A stretch of 64,000 bases of DNA from Spisula solida (taxonomy: Eukaryota > Mollusca > Bivalvia > Venerida > Mactridae). Below are positions 1 to 11,633 of this stretch, piece after piece (the first letter of the stretch is position 1; each line of letters opens with the position of its first letter). The notes under the pieces were generated by a model. It saw only the letters and a program-made list of their open reading frames with translations, was not told where the DNA came from and searched no databases. A program made the position numbers and the translations under genes. The stretch covers positions 17,008,089 through 17,072,088 of the forward strand of contig OX365956.1 in the NCBI GenBank assembly GCA_947247005.1. Direction: 5' to 3'.

Positions 1-1000
1 CGAACAAATTTGAAGTTTTCTTTCGTACGTATGAGCTATGGAGATAACATACATGTAACTACAAAAACATATTTCGCCGTAGTTAGTTGAACTCTACTGA
101 CAGGCAACACTATTATACATCGTATTGTGTCTTAATATGATATTACATGGCACTTTTCCGTCAGCATGTTTTTAACAGACCATTAAATGTTATATCTGTA
201 TACTATACAAACTTTGTGTTAACTTTATCACATCACGATTTCTGGTTTTAACGATATTCTAAATGTATTTAGCATAATGCATCACAACAGCATAACATAG
301 TGGAAAACCTTGTTCTGAAAAACCATAGTTTAAGTAAATTAACTTCATGCTAGAGTGTTGTTTTATTTTGTTTGGTTGCAAACAAGTTGTTTCTCTCTCG
401 ACATCATTGTGGCGAACGCCAGTCTACTAAATTTTTGTACTTTGAAATGCCAAGTGTCAAACTATCAATTCGAACACAGAGCATACAGCATGAAATATTA
501 CGTTTAATTTCTATTAAACATAACTTAATTTTAATTATAATCGGAATTTAAATACATTTAATCAGAAAAAAGTAGCTATTAAATTCCATATTAAAGTTAA
601 GTTTAATACTACATTTAAGTCGAATTATTCACATTTAAGGTGCATTTAAAGATGATTAAATATAGAATATAAATGGGATTAAATGCACGTTTATGCAATA
701 TAAACGCAAACTTAAATGCGATTAAAGTTTAACTTAAACTTAAATATCTTTTTTTGTTTTTAATAAAATCTATTCTGAACATATAGTACAAATAAGACAA
801 CAAACCGCTCAGTATTGGAGCAGTAAGCAATACAAATAATTCTTTGTGCGATTTATAAAGTATAACCATATGTTTTTATGTTAGCTATATGTACTGCTTT
901 TTATTTCAATGTTCATGAGCAAATATGAAGTAGAATTTAAAGATGTTAGTTTAAACAATATTTATTTCTTTATAAACATAAAATATGATAACATTCATTT
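1..1000. other. AT-rich non-coding DNA
   Basis: No credible reading frame or RNA gene is visible. About 480-770 is very AT-rich, with many short ATTTAA/TTAAAT words in both orientations, giving a locally self-complementary stretch. The 3' end of the neighbouring minus-strand LINE probably lies near position 1000. Confidence 0.6.
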
Positions 1001-1289
1001 ACACATATTAAGGATTGAGTAGAAAGCAAAGCTTGTTTATAAACTCGTTCCTTATGAATAGCAGGGAATAATTGGTAACTTTATGAAGTTGTAAACAGTG
1101 GAAATTATGTACATAAATGATGATTTTGGGAGGGAAAAGAATGGAAAAGAGTGTTTGACAGATTGGTAGAGATAGAAAAGATGGAGAGATATAGATATAA
1201 AGAGGTATGATCACATATACCAACGGGACGTGTAGTTGGTTCTAAAATATGAGCATGCCTAAACGTGTTTGTGCCAATAATTAGAAATT

Positions 1290-2046
1290 ATTTCAGTTGC
1301 ATGGATAGCATTAATAAAGAAGAATGGTATGCATCAAAACGATTTGTTGATCTAATGTAGTTTTGGACATGTGCGAAAATTTCGCTGTTTGAGTCATCCG
1401 AGAGAACTGGATCACCCTATTAAAAGGTAGACAGCGAAGGTGTAGTAAGGTGTTGAATGAGCTCGAAGAGTTCATTGCGTTGTTGCTGGTACAAGTGACA
1501 CTCAAAGAAGTAATGGTGGGTATTCTCGACGAAGCCGCATTCAAAGAGAGGGCTCGGTATCAAGTTTTTAGAAAATAAGTGTTCGTTTAAGTTGCTGCAG
1601 TGGGTTCTGAGACGAGTGTGTAGAATTTGCTGTTTGCGGTCGCCAGAGTGGTAATGAAAAGGGACCTCGGGTTTATTAACATTGAGTTGGGTTTTGAAAG
1701 CATTGAGTGATGAGCAGTTGCAGTGGTTCAGAGGAAGTTGATTCCATGCATGAACAGCTGATGGTAGAAATGAGTTTGCATAGAGCTGAGTATGACATGG
1801 GATGCCTCTCGTGTTGTTGGCGTTTCGCAGATTGTACGTTGTTGTATCGCCTACGATTTGCTGTACTAGAGAATTGAGATACTGAGGAGATAAGTTATTT
1901 GTCATTTTATAAAAGAGTGTTAGTTTGTGTTTTTCCCTCCTTTGTTTGAGAGTTTCAAAGCAGGTTTCCTTATGAAAATTCTCAATGGAGATAAGTTTCG
2001 TGGCTCCACATATGATTCTACAAGCCTCGTGTTGTATTTTCTCCAA
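1290..2046 (-). pseudogene. LINE C-terminal region with Cys/His motif
   Basis: The downstream part of the LINE ORF reads MEKIQHEACRIICGATKL, then SAVHAWNQLP, then QQILHTRLRTHCSNLNEHLF, then a Cys/His cluster, FECGFVENTHHYFFECHLY. This last form is the C-terminal zinc-like motif common in CR1/Daphne-type elements, where it is thought to help RNA binding. Frame is lost near 1420. The terminal residues SDDSNSEIFAHVQNYIRST are readable in another frame to about 1311, with a stop near 1290. The start lies at a deletion scar (2046-2058), so this is not an independent gene. Confidence 0.8.
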
Positions 2047-2887
2047 CTCTTTTTTCTAATGACTTTCTATCAAGGGTGAATTTGAGTGAGCGCATGATAC
2101 TGATACGTTGCCATGCTTTCCTTCTCATTGTGTCGATGTGCTCATGCCTAGTTCCGTCATGAGAGAATGTAACTCCTAGATGTTTGTGAGAACTAACTTC
2201 TGATATAATTGTATTATTCATAGAGAGAGGGGGGTGAAATGGCTTGTTGTGTTTTCGAGAAATAAGCAAGGCAGTTGTTTTATTTGGATTGAAATCGACC
2301 AGCCATTTTTCGGCCCAGTTTGAGATAGTATTGCGGTCTGTATTGAGAGCAATTGCTGAATTGATTGGATCATCAACCGTTATATAGAGGCTTGTGTCAT
2401 CAGCGAAGAGACGGATGTTAGAACCGATGTCAGTAACGATGTCGTTGATATGAAGGATAAACAAGAGGGGACCAAGAATGGAACCTTGTGGAACATCAGC
2501 AGTTATAGGTACAGTTTCAAAAGAGGAACCACAAAGAACGACCCTTTGCCTTCTACCAGAAAGATAATCTTTGAACCATAAGAGAAGCTGACCGGAAATC
2601 CCATTTGTTTCCAGTTTATGTAGAAGACCCCGGTGCCAAACTCGGTCAAATGCTTTCGATATATCACAGAAAACAGCCCTAACTTCCTTGCCCTCATCTA
2701 AGGCTTTACAGAAAGAGTTATATATAGAGACAAGTTGGTTGAAAGTTGAATAATTGGGAACGAAACCTGACTGAAGTGGGGTAATAATGTTGTTGGACTT
2801 GAAGAAGTTGTATGCGTGCTTGTGAATTATTTTTTCAAGTGTTTTACTGATAGTGCTAAGTAAAGAAATAGGTCTGTAATTTGACAC
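2018..2887 (-). pseudogene. LINE reverse transcriptase palm domain
   Basis: This is the catalytic core of the reverse transcriptase that copies the element RNA at the nicked target. It opens with SNYRPISLLSTISKTLEK. Motif A is AVFCDISKAFD (71-81, catalytic Asp 75), motif B is VPQGSILGPLLF (132-143), motif C is FADDTSLY (161-168) and the thumb side has HKHLGVTFS. All three catalytic Asp residues are present. The residue before VPQGS is Asp, where Gly is usual. The frame ends at RKSLEKRVGENTTRGL. About 25 codons that normally carry an RPxLEYxxxxW segment are missing, and the downstream DLEKIQHEA-type sequence follows almost directly in another frame, so this is a deletion rather than a simple indel. 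Confidence 0.9.
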
Positions 2888-3717
2888 TGTATGTGGATCG
2901 TTTTTTTATGGATAGCGCAGACATTAGCTAGTTTCCAAAGGGATGGTACCTTTGCCATATACAGAGATCTGTTGAAAAGTGCACAGAGAGGACTTGCTAA
3001 TTCATGTGAGAGTTCTTTGAGTATCCTACCGTTAATGTTGTCTGGACCTGATGCTTTGCCTGTACTAAGTGATTTGAGTGTACTCTCTACCTCTTCTTCT
3101 GTGATTTGGATGTTACATAGGACATTTGCATCTCGGTTTGTTTGTAGAGAAGGGAGTAATTTATCTTGATCGTTTAGTTGCGTTTGTGTTTGGAAGAAGT
3201 TGTTCAGAAGATTGGCTTTGTCTGTGTTGTCTGTGATTATGTTTCCATTATCGTGTAGTATATCTATGCTTGATTTTTTAGTGGGTGATATGAATTGTTT
3301 GAGTATTTTCCAATAGTCTGTTATTTTGAGATCTGGCTGTTTTAGTTTATCTGCAATCTTTTGGGATAGATGATGTTTGGCATGTCTGACCATGTCGGTT
3401 GTTTTATTTCTACGTTGTTTGTATGCTTGCCAATGTATAGGATTTTGAGATCGTTTAGCTTTGTCGTATGCACGTTTTCGTTTTCTGATATGTTTACGTA
3501 TGTCGTTGTGAATCCAAGGAGGTTCCGTTTGTCGTATTGTGACTACTTTGTTTGGGATATATTTGTTAGACATTGTCATTATTTCATTGGTAATATTGCT
3601 TGTGTACGTGTCGATATTATTATTAAAGAGTGACTGCCAATCGAATATTGATGCTGCTCGGCGTAGACTCTGGTAGTCCCCTTCATCAAATTTCCAGACT
3701 CTTCGTTTGAACGACAT
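2827..3717 (-). pseudogene. LINE linker and RT N-terminal region
   Basis: This frame starts at SMSFKRRVWKFDEGDYQSL and carries a basic linker (PPWIHNDIRKHIRKRKRAY near residues 67-85), followed by the first reverse transcriptase blocks: TEEEVESTLKSLSTGKASGPD (about 207-227), LCALFNRSL and VPSLWKLANVCAIHKK. In-frame reading fails after HKK. An extra base in an A-run near 2890 moves the continuation DPHTVSNYRPISLL into the next frame at 2887. The true start is upstream, through the frameshift near 3831, so the Met here is internal. Organisation and lengths are normal for this LINE group up to the breaks. Confidence 0.85.
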
Positions 3718-3809
3718 CGACTTTGGTTTTGCAATATCAAGGCAGCAGTAGACAGGGCAATGATATCTGATATTTTGGGCAAGAAAGGGTTCGCCAACAC
3801 CAGAGGATT

Positions 3810-4406
3810 TTATCGGACAGGTTGAAGACAGTAAAACAGATCAATTAAAGAGTTTGAGTGTTCTGTAAAGTGGGTTGATTCATCGATTACTTGTTTCATG
3901 GTAAAGTGTATCATTAGGTCTTGGATTTTGGAACGTGTTGCCGGTTTGTTGATGTCAAGATTGAAATCGCCTGTGACGATAATGTCAGATATAGAGGTAT
4001 CATAAGCAAGACCAATGGAATTTTCTATTTGTGTAAGAACTATAGGAGGTGAGTTTGGCGGTCGATAGAATGTACCAAATAGAACTTTTTTGTGTTTGAT
4101 TTGTATCTCTAGCCATATACACTCAGTGCCATCCAGTTCTAAGTCAGTTCGCCTTATGGCAGGTAATAAACTTCTGACATACACTATTACACCACCGTGG
4201 TTATCACCATTTCGATCTTTCCGGAATGGTGGGGCAAAATTTTCGAATATGAGAGAAGAAGAATCGATCTGATCACTAAGCCAAGTTTCAGAAAAAGAAA
4301 GAACGTCGAAGTGCTTAAGTTCAGCCTGTAAAATATCCCTCTTATGGAAAAAGCTTTGCACGTTATAATGGACAAAGGACAAAGAATTTCTAAAATCTTC
4401 AAACAT
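3810..4406 (-). pseudogene. LINE APE-type endonuclease domain
   Basis: This frame encodes most of an AP-endonuclease-like domain, the enzyme that nicks the target site for target-primed reverse transcription. Visible motifs in order are HYNVQS (residues 13-18, catalytic Asn 15), SETWL (Glu 40), HGGVIVYV (70-77), FGTFYRPPNS (110-119) and TGDFNLDI (145-152, Asp 147 and Asn 149). The frame then stops. A single-base change in a T-run near 3831 throws the next residues out of frame. In the shifted frame the sequence continues as GVGEPFLAQNIRYHCP, matching the last endonuclease motif (usually SDHCP) and joining the RT frame at 3717. The catalytic residues of this portion look intact although the element is dead. 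Confidence 0.85.
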
Positions 4407-4428
4407 GTTAGAATCAGATAAAGTACTG

Positions 4429-4776
4429 TCAGGAGAATCTGATGTGATGGTTTTTGGTCCAGGGTTTTGATGTATGTCTCCAGCTCTCAGAAGCTCTCAG
4501 AAGAAGCATTGACAACCTAGTGATAAGTTCAAATTTTGTAAAACATGCTAGTCCTTTACATGACATTTGTAATGAGGCAAAGTGACCAACTCCCACCCTG
4601 TGAGTGTATAAGTCTATACCATCAGGTGATGCCAGAAGTAAAATCCTGTTTGGGTGAGAAGATCCAGTTGTATATGTGACCATATGAAGACAAATAGAAA
4701 GAGAAAGTAAAAGAAAGATCTGGAGCAGTAAGGCCGGTAGGGTCCGACATTTAGTTTCGAAATGAGACCTCCACAT
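4429..4776 (-). pseudogene. LINE ORF N-terminal part with 2A-like motif
   Basis: This 115-codon frame is the upstream part of the LINE ORF. It has a leucine-rich hydrophobic stretch near residues 16-32 and ends in a segment reading RLSMLLLRA. Skipping one unit of a 10-bp direct duplication at about 4483-4502 brings that segment into frame with GDIHQNPGP and then the endonuclease. The NPGP core preceded by LLLRAGD resembles the 2A recoding peptide (consensus D-V/I-E-x-N-P-G-P), which is established in some APE-type non-LTR retrotransposons. Here the usual Glu is His, so activity is uncertain. The start codon is not certain: the first Met of the frame is at the right-hand end and the true start could lie further upstream. 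Confidence 0.55.
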
Positions 4777-4779
4777 AGG

Positions 4780-6440
4780 TAAGACAGTGGTATATACGAT
4801 TGGTTTTTATTTCGAAGTAAAGGATGTGATGTTTTAAAACAGATCAGTAGTATGTATTTTTTATGAAACTTTTTGGATGAACGACTTGATTTGTATGTTT
4901 AACAAAACTGTGCAGTATAGTTTCATGTAAGTGGTAATCAATCGTTGGTTGTCCAATATGTATATCAATATGAATACAAAGTTTTATATATCATATACTA
5001 GTATACCTAAACATTAGGTGCATTTAAGTGGAATTTCTATAACTATAATTAGACAGGTAATTGTATTTGCTATGCAAACTTGGTAAGAATGAAGATTTGG
5101 CTAAGTGGGAATTAATATAGGGAGTTGTGATAGTAATGAGAGTGGCTTTAAATGGGCTAAGAATGTAGATATAGCTAAGTGGGAATTAATATAGGGAGTT
5201 GTGATAGTGATGAGATCGGCTTTAAATGGGCTAAGAGTAAGTCAAATAATGTGGAATCTGCAGTTTGTAAATAAGCTTATGATGTCAGATATATCGAGGG
5301 GTAAGAGCCAAATCCTGCTATGTGCTATTTCCTTATGTTTTCAGCAGAGCATTTTTTAATAACCATTTGTTAAGATATAGTTATTGTTAAAGTTAAACTA
5401 TTAAATTAGATTATCAGTTGAATACTTTAAACCCTAGTATGAAATATTTGTGAACATTGTAAGGAAAAATGTGATTTAAATGACAAAATATTTTTGGGTT
5501 TTCAAAGCCTCACTCAATGATACAATTTGACATTTGCCAGATCCAAATGTAATACTATATATATATGTGGCAAGCAGCTGATGATAAAATAATGGGAAAC
5601 CTGTCCACACTATACCACGCTTATTAACACTAGACCGGTAGGCAAATCCACTTTTCTCCTGATATCAAAACATTTAAAATGTCAAACTATATTATTGTCA
5701 TAAATATGTATATGGAGTTTACGATAAACGTCCATGTGATGAAAATTTTAGAAACTTTTTATCATATTCAGTGATGAAATCCTCTGGAATCATATAAGTT
5801 GATGTTTGTGGACTAACACAAAACATCAAGAAAAGCTTATATGGTACATGCTCTGATTATGCTTAAATGTCAATGTAAATCAGAATATCATTCAATGCTC
5901 AAATTGCTTCCGTCACAGATGTAGCATTTTGGCATAACACAATGTAAAGGAAATGTGACTTGAAAACAAAAAAATTATGCAATTGCGATTGTAAATATAT
6001 GTTGAAGGTTGATGATCAATACGGTTATGTTCTATAATTGCAGTCCATCATGGCCACAAGCTAAGAAATCTTTAACATTAATTACAAAATTCAGTGTTCA
6101 CTGTGACATTCATCACTGTATTCATGAACAATTAGAATTACATGCCGTAATAAATAGTTTTTAATAAATTTATAAATTTCATGTCGTAATTTATAAAGTT
6201 TTTCTTAAATTTATAAATTCATTAACACCTTTAATTATTACGGCTTGTAAATTAAAAATTAAAATGTGTTTGTATGTTTGAATTACAAGCAGGTATGAAC
6301 ATTTAAAATATTAACTGGGTAATAAGATACAGAATATGTTTAAAATGAAAACATATTTTAGATTGGCACAGCAACTTAAATATGTACTACAGAAATTTGA
6401 AAACTTCAATATCTTTGAAATGTATGATTTATCTTTTGTC
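4780..6440. other. Non-coding DNA with a small tandem duplication
   Basis: No gene is visible. The only structured part is the 74-bp tandem duplication at 5092-5238. The rest is AT-rich (for example 6120-6260) with no recognisable open frame, splice pattern or RNA. Confidence 0.5.
5092..5238 (+). repeat. Two-copy 74-bp tandem repeat
   Basis: The phrase CTAAGTGGGAATTAATATAG starts at 5101 and again at 5175, with near-identical flanks (GGAGTTGTGATAG, GGCTTTAAATGGGCTAAGA). Only a few substitutions separate the copies. Confidence 0.85.
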
Positions 6441-6660
6441 TGCTTTCGACAGACAGTTGTAGTGCGGTTTTATCTCTGCCTAATTGGCAAATGACCTGCG
6501 GGAGAAGAGATAGATTGATGCTTGTGTGATACAAGGAGTTCAGGCGGGCTGTCCTATTCCAGTCATTTTGACTAGACTTCCTGTGTCCAGACCGAGATTC
6601 AAATCAGGGACTTCCGGATTTGTAGTCGAGTGAGCTAACCACTCGACCACCGTTCCACTC
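6440..6660 (-). repeat. tRNA-derived SINE
   Basis: Read on the minus strand from 6660, the sequence has a box A-like TGGTCGAGTGG and a box B-like GATTTGAATCT about 35 bases later, as in an RNA polymerase III promoter of a tRNA-headed SINE. A body of about 150 bp follows (TCTCTTCTCCCGCAGGTCAT). The cloverleaf is not closed by a matching acceptor stem, so I call it a SINE and not a tRNA gene. The body end at 6440 is approximate. Confidence 0.55.
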
Positions 6661-8518
6661 TGATATATATATCACTTGCAACACTGTATCAACTGGGCCA
6701 TGTATCATTCTGTGTGTTGATTTTTACTGAGATAATACAAAAAGCTATAACAATATTTTGCTTATACATTAGTGTTGGAAGATTTTGTCATAAGAGATGT
6801 ATATTTTCCTGATACACATATTTGTTTAAGTGTATAAATGAATCAACTTCCAGTTTTCGCAATAAGTCATACACTTTGAATTGTGTAGTTTGTCAATGAA
6901 TCACACAGTGACCGGAGATCACAGGTGCTTTTACTCACAATAAGGCACATACTTTGTATCGTATAGTATCCCAATAAGTCATACAGTGATTAGTTTTGTA
7001 CGCTGTGGTTGTGGTCATTTCTGTTTTACCTTAGGAAAGTTAATTTATAACGCTTGAGCATTACTTAATACCAAGTTAATGCATACTAGCACCTTCCTTA
7101 AGTTTGCTTTCGTAGAGGCTAAACAGTCTTATAACTGAATGTCTTAATACACATTCAAGTGTTTAAAAAAATACATTACACAGCTATGTTAATATCCGTC
7201 TCGGCGAATTAAAAGCATTAATTGATTCGTAATAAAAAGTGTATTCGTTTAAATAAATGCATGCACCATTCCAAACAATAATTCATACGTCTAGTTGTTA
7301 CAAAATTAACAAATTCCAGCACATACATTTTTACTACTAGTAATTAAGTAAGTTATACTAACTGTTCATTTACAAAAAAGATTAAGTAAATCAAAGCAAT
7401 TTAGTGTGTATCTCAACGCGCAACATTTAAATTCATAAGGAATACTAGTAGTCAGAATAATTTTCGACAAAACTACATTTTTCTCTCTGTATAAGGTATT
7501 CCTGTTTCAATCACACATAGTTAAATGTATACAATCCATTTTAGTCACACTTTGACATCGTATTCGAGTGAAGCTGCTATTATTATACAGCAATATAAAC
7601 AACAACTGTGGTTTGACATTTAACTTACAGCGATGAAATTGTATGTACTACATACCAGCACCCGGTGCCTTGTTGTTGACTTATATAAATTGACAAATCA
7701 AGGCTGATGTCATTTAACCAAAATGTCATTGTTTCATATGGAACAGTTGAGCGGGCCAAATATTATATTAAGACACACAAATGTTATTGGTAGAGATTGA
7801 TATCCAGATTTGATTCATTCTAACAGATGTAAATGTTACATCTACGAAATTATTAAGAGGCCATTGATATAAAACTGGTTTTGCCTCCAATGAGTTCTGT
7901 AGATACACGATAGCTCAAAATGACTATTATCAATATTTATTTAATTAAGTTCGATATTTTGAAATAATTTTGAGAATAAATAACAATGATGATACGGAAC
8001 TCGTTTAACTAAAAAAGTCAATTTGGACAAGTTTATCAGATAGAAGGTTCTGGCTGTAACCCCTCGATATACATATTGTAGATTTAACAAAAATGAAACA
8101 TACAGATCACACAGAAAAAACAATTTGGATACAATTACATGCAGTGTGCTCATGTAATTTCCACAGGTATAGATTAATTTTATAATAATTCTTATTCAGT
8201 TATATGATAAGGATGGAAACGTAAAGGGACGTAACATTATTACGTTGGAGACAATATGAATTTAATTAGAATCTCATGACTTTGGGATCCTAAATAAATC
8301 ACCTGTGACACACATAACAACAATGAATAATAATTGTGGCTGCTATAGTAACATATTAATCAACACAGTCATTACCTCATGGTCTTCAGAATGTGACCTG
8401 CATTCACATATATTGACCAAAACATTCTTTATTGATTAGTTATAAGTATTTTGTTGACATGAAAAGTATTAGAAGCATACTATTATGACATTCAGATTTC
8501 AGACCCCTCTACCATCAA
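6660..8518. other. Non-coding DNA, nothing recognised
   Basis: Short chance frames only, with no repeat or RNA structure that I can support. Confidence 0.5.
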
Positions 8519-9360
8519 GGTACAAGGTTAAATGCATGTTGATGACTTCTTCATGTAGACAAAGATAATTATAGCAAGATAGACAATGTACAAAACTGAT
8601 GAAGAGTAAATATAACATATCATTACAGTGACTTAACATTACAAATGTCACTCTGTATTAACATTTATGATAGCAGCCATGGTAGGTACAAGCAAAATAT
8701 AGATGACTTCTTCATGTAAACAACACATAATTATAGCAATATAGACACTGTACAAATGTGATGATGAGGAATATGACATATCATAACAATGGCATATCAT
8801 TACAAATGTAAGTATGTTATAACATTGAAGATAGCAGACATGGTAAGTTTCTAGCAAAATATAGATGACTTCTTCATGTAAACAACACATGATTATAGCA
8901 ATATAGACACTGTACAAAACTGATGATGAGGAATATAACATATCATAACAATGACATATCATTACAAGTGTAAGTATGTTATAACATTGAAGATAGCAGA
9001 CATGGTAAGTTACTAGCAAAATATAGATTACTTCTTCATGTAAACAACACATGATTATAGCAATATAGACACTGTACAAAACTGATGATGAGGAATATGA
9101 CATATCATAACAATGACTAATCATTACAAATGTAAGTATGTTATAACATTGAAGATAACAGACATGGTAAGTTACAAGCAATATATTGATGACTTCTTCA
9201 TGTAAACAACACAAAATTATAGCAATATGGACACTGTACAAATCTGATGATCAGGAATATAACATATCATAACAGTGCATTATCATTACAAATGTAAGTC
9301 TGTAATAACAGTATAAACAATGAAGATAGCAGCCATGATAGGTTACAAGCAAATGTATTT
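8519..9360 (-). repeat. 162-bp minisatellite, about five units
   Basis: The phrase GACTTCTTCATGTA recurs at 8543, 8705, 8867, 9029 and 9191, exactly 162 bp apart each time. Inner units differ by only a few bases and the edge units are more diverged. Because 162 is divisible by three, the minus strand stays open through 8648-9241 as a 54-residue repeat containing CCLHEEVIYILL. Unit length resembles the roughly 160-bp core repeats known inside bivalve pearl/Helitron-like elements, but I see no Helitron ends. I regard the open frame as a by-product. Confidence 0.9.
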
Positions 9361-9656
9361 TCATTTTTCTTCATTTTGAATATATCCTATGTCAGTACAT
9401 TTTCTTATAGTCTGTAGGCATCAATAGCATGCCAGTTCTGTTTTATATTGTCATGAGAAGTATTGGTTGGTAGAATATTTTCTATTAAGTGTTGGTATTA
9501 CAAATGTTAGATCTAATATACAAGTTTAATAATGAATTCATATTTTATGACTTCATATGCCAACACAAATGTTCTAACCTAATATACAAACAACACTAAT
9601 TTTCTATTATTTCAATATTAACAGTTCGAACAGTTTATATAGTAGATTGAAGTCAA

Positions 9657-10719
9657 TCAGGGGATGCTCTTCTTTACTTGGTGGTTTAGTAAGTCATTCT
9701 TCTGATTTATTTTTATTGCTTCACCTGCATGAGTAAGAATGCAGATGGAGCCATTGAAGGACCAACAGCCTTTCACGTTAGAGTTAATATCTCTTTTTAG
9801 CAGCCTGGCTTCGTAAGCCAGATCACTTTGTGTCTTACATAGATCTTCTGTGATATATATATCCTCCTTCTTTTTTTAAAAAACTTTTCTGCCTTTTAAG
9901 AAGTCAATCTTGGCCTTTGTGGAGGTGAACTGAACAATAATGTCACATTTGTTTTCCGGGTTTCCTTTCCCCAATTCTGTGAGAATTGCCAATATCTTGT
10001 TTGATAATCGTGGATCCCGATTTGGAAGCAACTTCAATAATACAGTCTTCAACATTTTCCTCCTTGTTTTCTTTTATATTGCCAATTCTTACATTGTTTT
10101 TCCTTGAATACTGTTCTAATTGATCTAATCTTTGAGTTAGTTTCACTTTGTCTGACTTCATATTCTCAATTTCATCTTTTAGGTAATCGATTTCACTTTG
10201 CATTATTGCTGTCTTCTCTTCAACCTTTTCATGTATAATCATTGTTATTTCTTCATGTAGCATGTGTTTAAGAACACTTGCTTTTCTTATCACATCCTGA
10301 TCATTCATTTGGTGTTGTGATGAAGGGGAAGCAACAAGGATAGGACCTAATGGCCCTTGCATATGTGGCATCATAGGTGACCCACCCATAAATTGTTGTT
10401 GATACATCATTGGGTTAGGGGGGTCTTGGTTGTTTTGTACACATTGATCATTGTTCGTGCTGCTTGCCATAGTGTAGGAATACAGTTCAGGGCGAGTATC
10501 ACTATCAGATTCAAAGTCAGCTTGTTTTTGTTTCTTTTCAAGATTTATTTGATCAGGGGAGAGAACTTTTCTTTTTATTGAAGATGATCTATCTCTATTG
10601 CTACCCGAGCCCCAATCTGTCAATTTGTCTCTGGATCGTGTATTAGGGGTTGACCAGTCCAAAAGGCTTTGTTCCATTATACCATAGCATTTGCAATTGT
10701 CATTTATTTGATGTTGCAA
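9657..10719 (-). pseudogene. Orphan LINE ORF1-like protein, broken
   Basis: This is a LINE ORF1-type nucleic-acid-binding protein of about 350 codons. The open part (9943-10719, 258 codons) has a charged N-terminus with KRKVLSPDQINLEKKQKQ, a Met/Pro/Gln-rich middle (about 103-125), a coiled coil from about 145 to 205, and the hallmark LEQYSRKNNVRIGNI entering an RRM-like fold near residue 208. A frameshift near 9943 moves the continuation CDIIVQFTSTKAKIDFLKGR to another frame. That frame is cut by a TAA near 9878 but goes on as DIYITEDLCKTQSDLAYEAR to a stop at 9657-9659. Those pieces match the C-terminal half of L1-type ORF1 proteins. No RT follows; a minisatellite lies there instead, so it is a detached, dead 5' fragment. 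Confidence 0.8.
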
Positions 10720-11205
10720 GTACCAGATGTAACTGATTTAGGATAGTCAAATTTCGGATAAAATTTCTGTAGATTTTCTTTACGTGTAATACAAATTTCG
10801 GATAGTCAATTTCGGATAAATTTTCAGCACAGGTTTTCAAGTCGAGCATAATATTTCACATTTTTTACCATTGCAGTTCGATGCGATGTTTATATTGTAT
10901 ATGGTAGCAGCATTTATAGCAGTAGATAGTGGAGGAAGTGGAGTTTTATTCACATATCTACAAATCTTCCTCCTTGTTTACAAATTTTCGTGTTACCGGT
11001 GTCACCGTGATAACAATGTATCAAAGATACACATACACTAGTTCACTATGAAACTACTTGACGGTATAATTTGTATTTAAAGTATATTTAACGGCAAGAA
11101 AAAGATATATACACATTTTACTAATATTTTTATTCAAGGGAGGTAATAAAACAATTATGGAAATCTACATGTAAACAAAACGCGAATCTAGTTGGATGCC
11201 TGTAC
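10720..11205. other. Non-coding DNA beside ORF1 fragment
   Basis: Possible 5' UTR remnant of the LINE that gave the ORF1 fragment. The phrase AATTTCGGATA occurs several times between 10740 and 10830. Nothing else is recognised. Confidence 0.35.
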
Positions 11206-11430
11206 TAGTATTATTTGTGATTATATAAATAAATAAAATTTAGTTAATATACGAAAAATAAATCGACTTAAATATGGACGTTTTTGTGAAATTCCAAATA
11301 AACGGAAAGATAATATAGTATCATTTGCGATTAAATTTACAAATTAAATTTAGTAAATATACGGAAAATAAACCGACTTAAATTTGACGTTTTTGTGAAA
11401 TTCCAAATAAAAGTAAATATAATAAAATAT
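11206..11430 (+). repeat. Two-copy 110-bp tandem repeat
   Basis: ATACGAAAAATAAATCGACT near 11249 recurs as ATACGGAAAATAAACCGACT near 11359, a 110-bp offset. Both are followed by GACGTTTTTGTGAAATTCCA. Confidence 0.85.
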
Positions 11431-11633
11431 TATTTGCACTTAAATCCGTTTTTTCATGCTGCGGCAATATCACTCAAAACCGAGGCTTACCACACGAACA
11501 TACTTATTGTAGACTAGCCAGGATACACATCCTGGTAAATAAATGAGTATTTTTGCTGAATCCATCTGCACCGACAAGTTTTTATGACGTTTGGAACAAG
11601 CTAATCTCACGACTACACACACTTTCACCCTTT

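Larger units (their letters stand above)
1000..4776 (-). mobile_element. Degenerate CR1/Jockey-group LINE (APE endonuclease plus RT)
   Basis: One non-LTR retrotransposon reads leftwards through this interval. In order it shows a hydrophobic N-terminal segment, a GDIHQNPGP motif, an APE-type endonuclease, a linker, a reverse transcriptase and a C-terminal Cys/His motif. The pieces lie in different frames. A 10-bp tandem duplication sits near 4483-4502, single-base shifts near 3831 (T-run) and 2890 (A-run), a short deletion with a frameshift near 2046-2058, and another shift near 1420. It is therefore a dead copy. The 3' tail (1000-1290) is non-coding and TC-rich on the coding strand. The domain order and the FADDTSLY and NTHHYFFEC motifs fit the CR1/Daphne/Jockey assemblage. 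The exact clade is inferred from recall. Confidence 0.88.

Noticed and set aside
4090..4272. Plus-strand frames between 2.9 and 4.3 kb
   Set aside because: Shadows of the minus-strand LINE coding sequence.
8648..9241. 197-codon repetitive protein
   Set aside because: The unit length divisible by three explains the open frame. No start context, family or non-repeat coding part.
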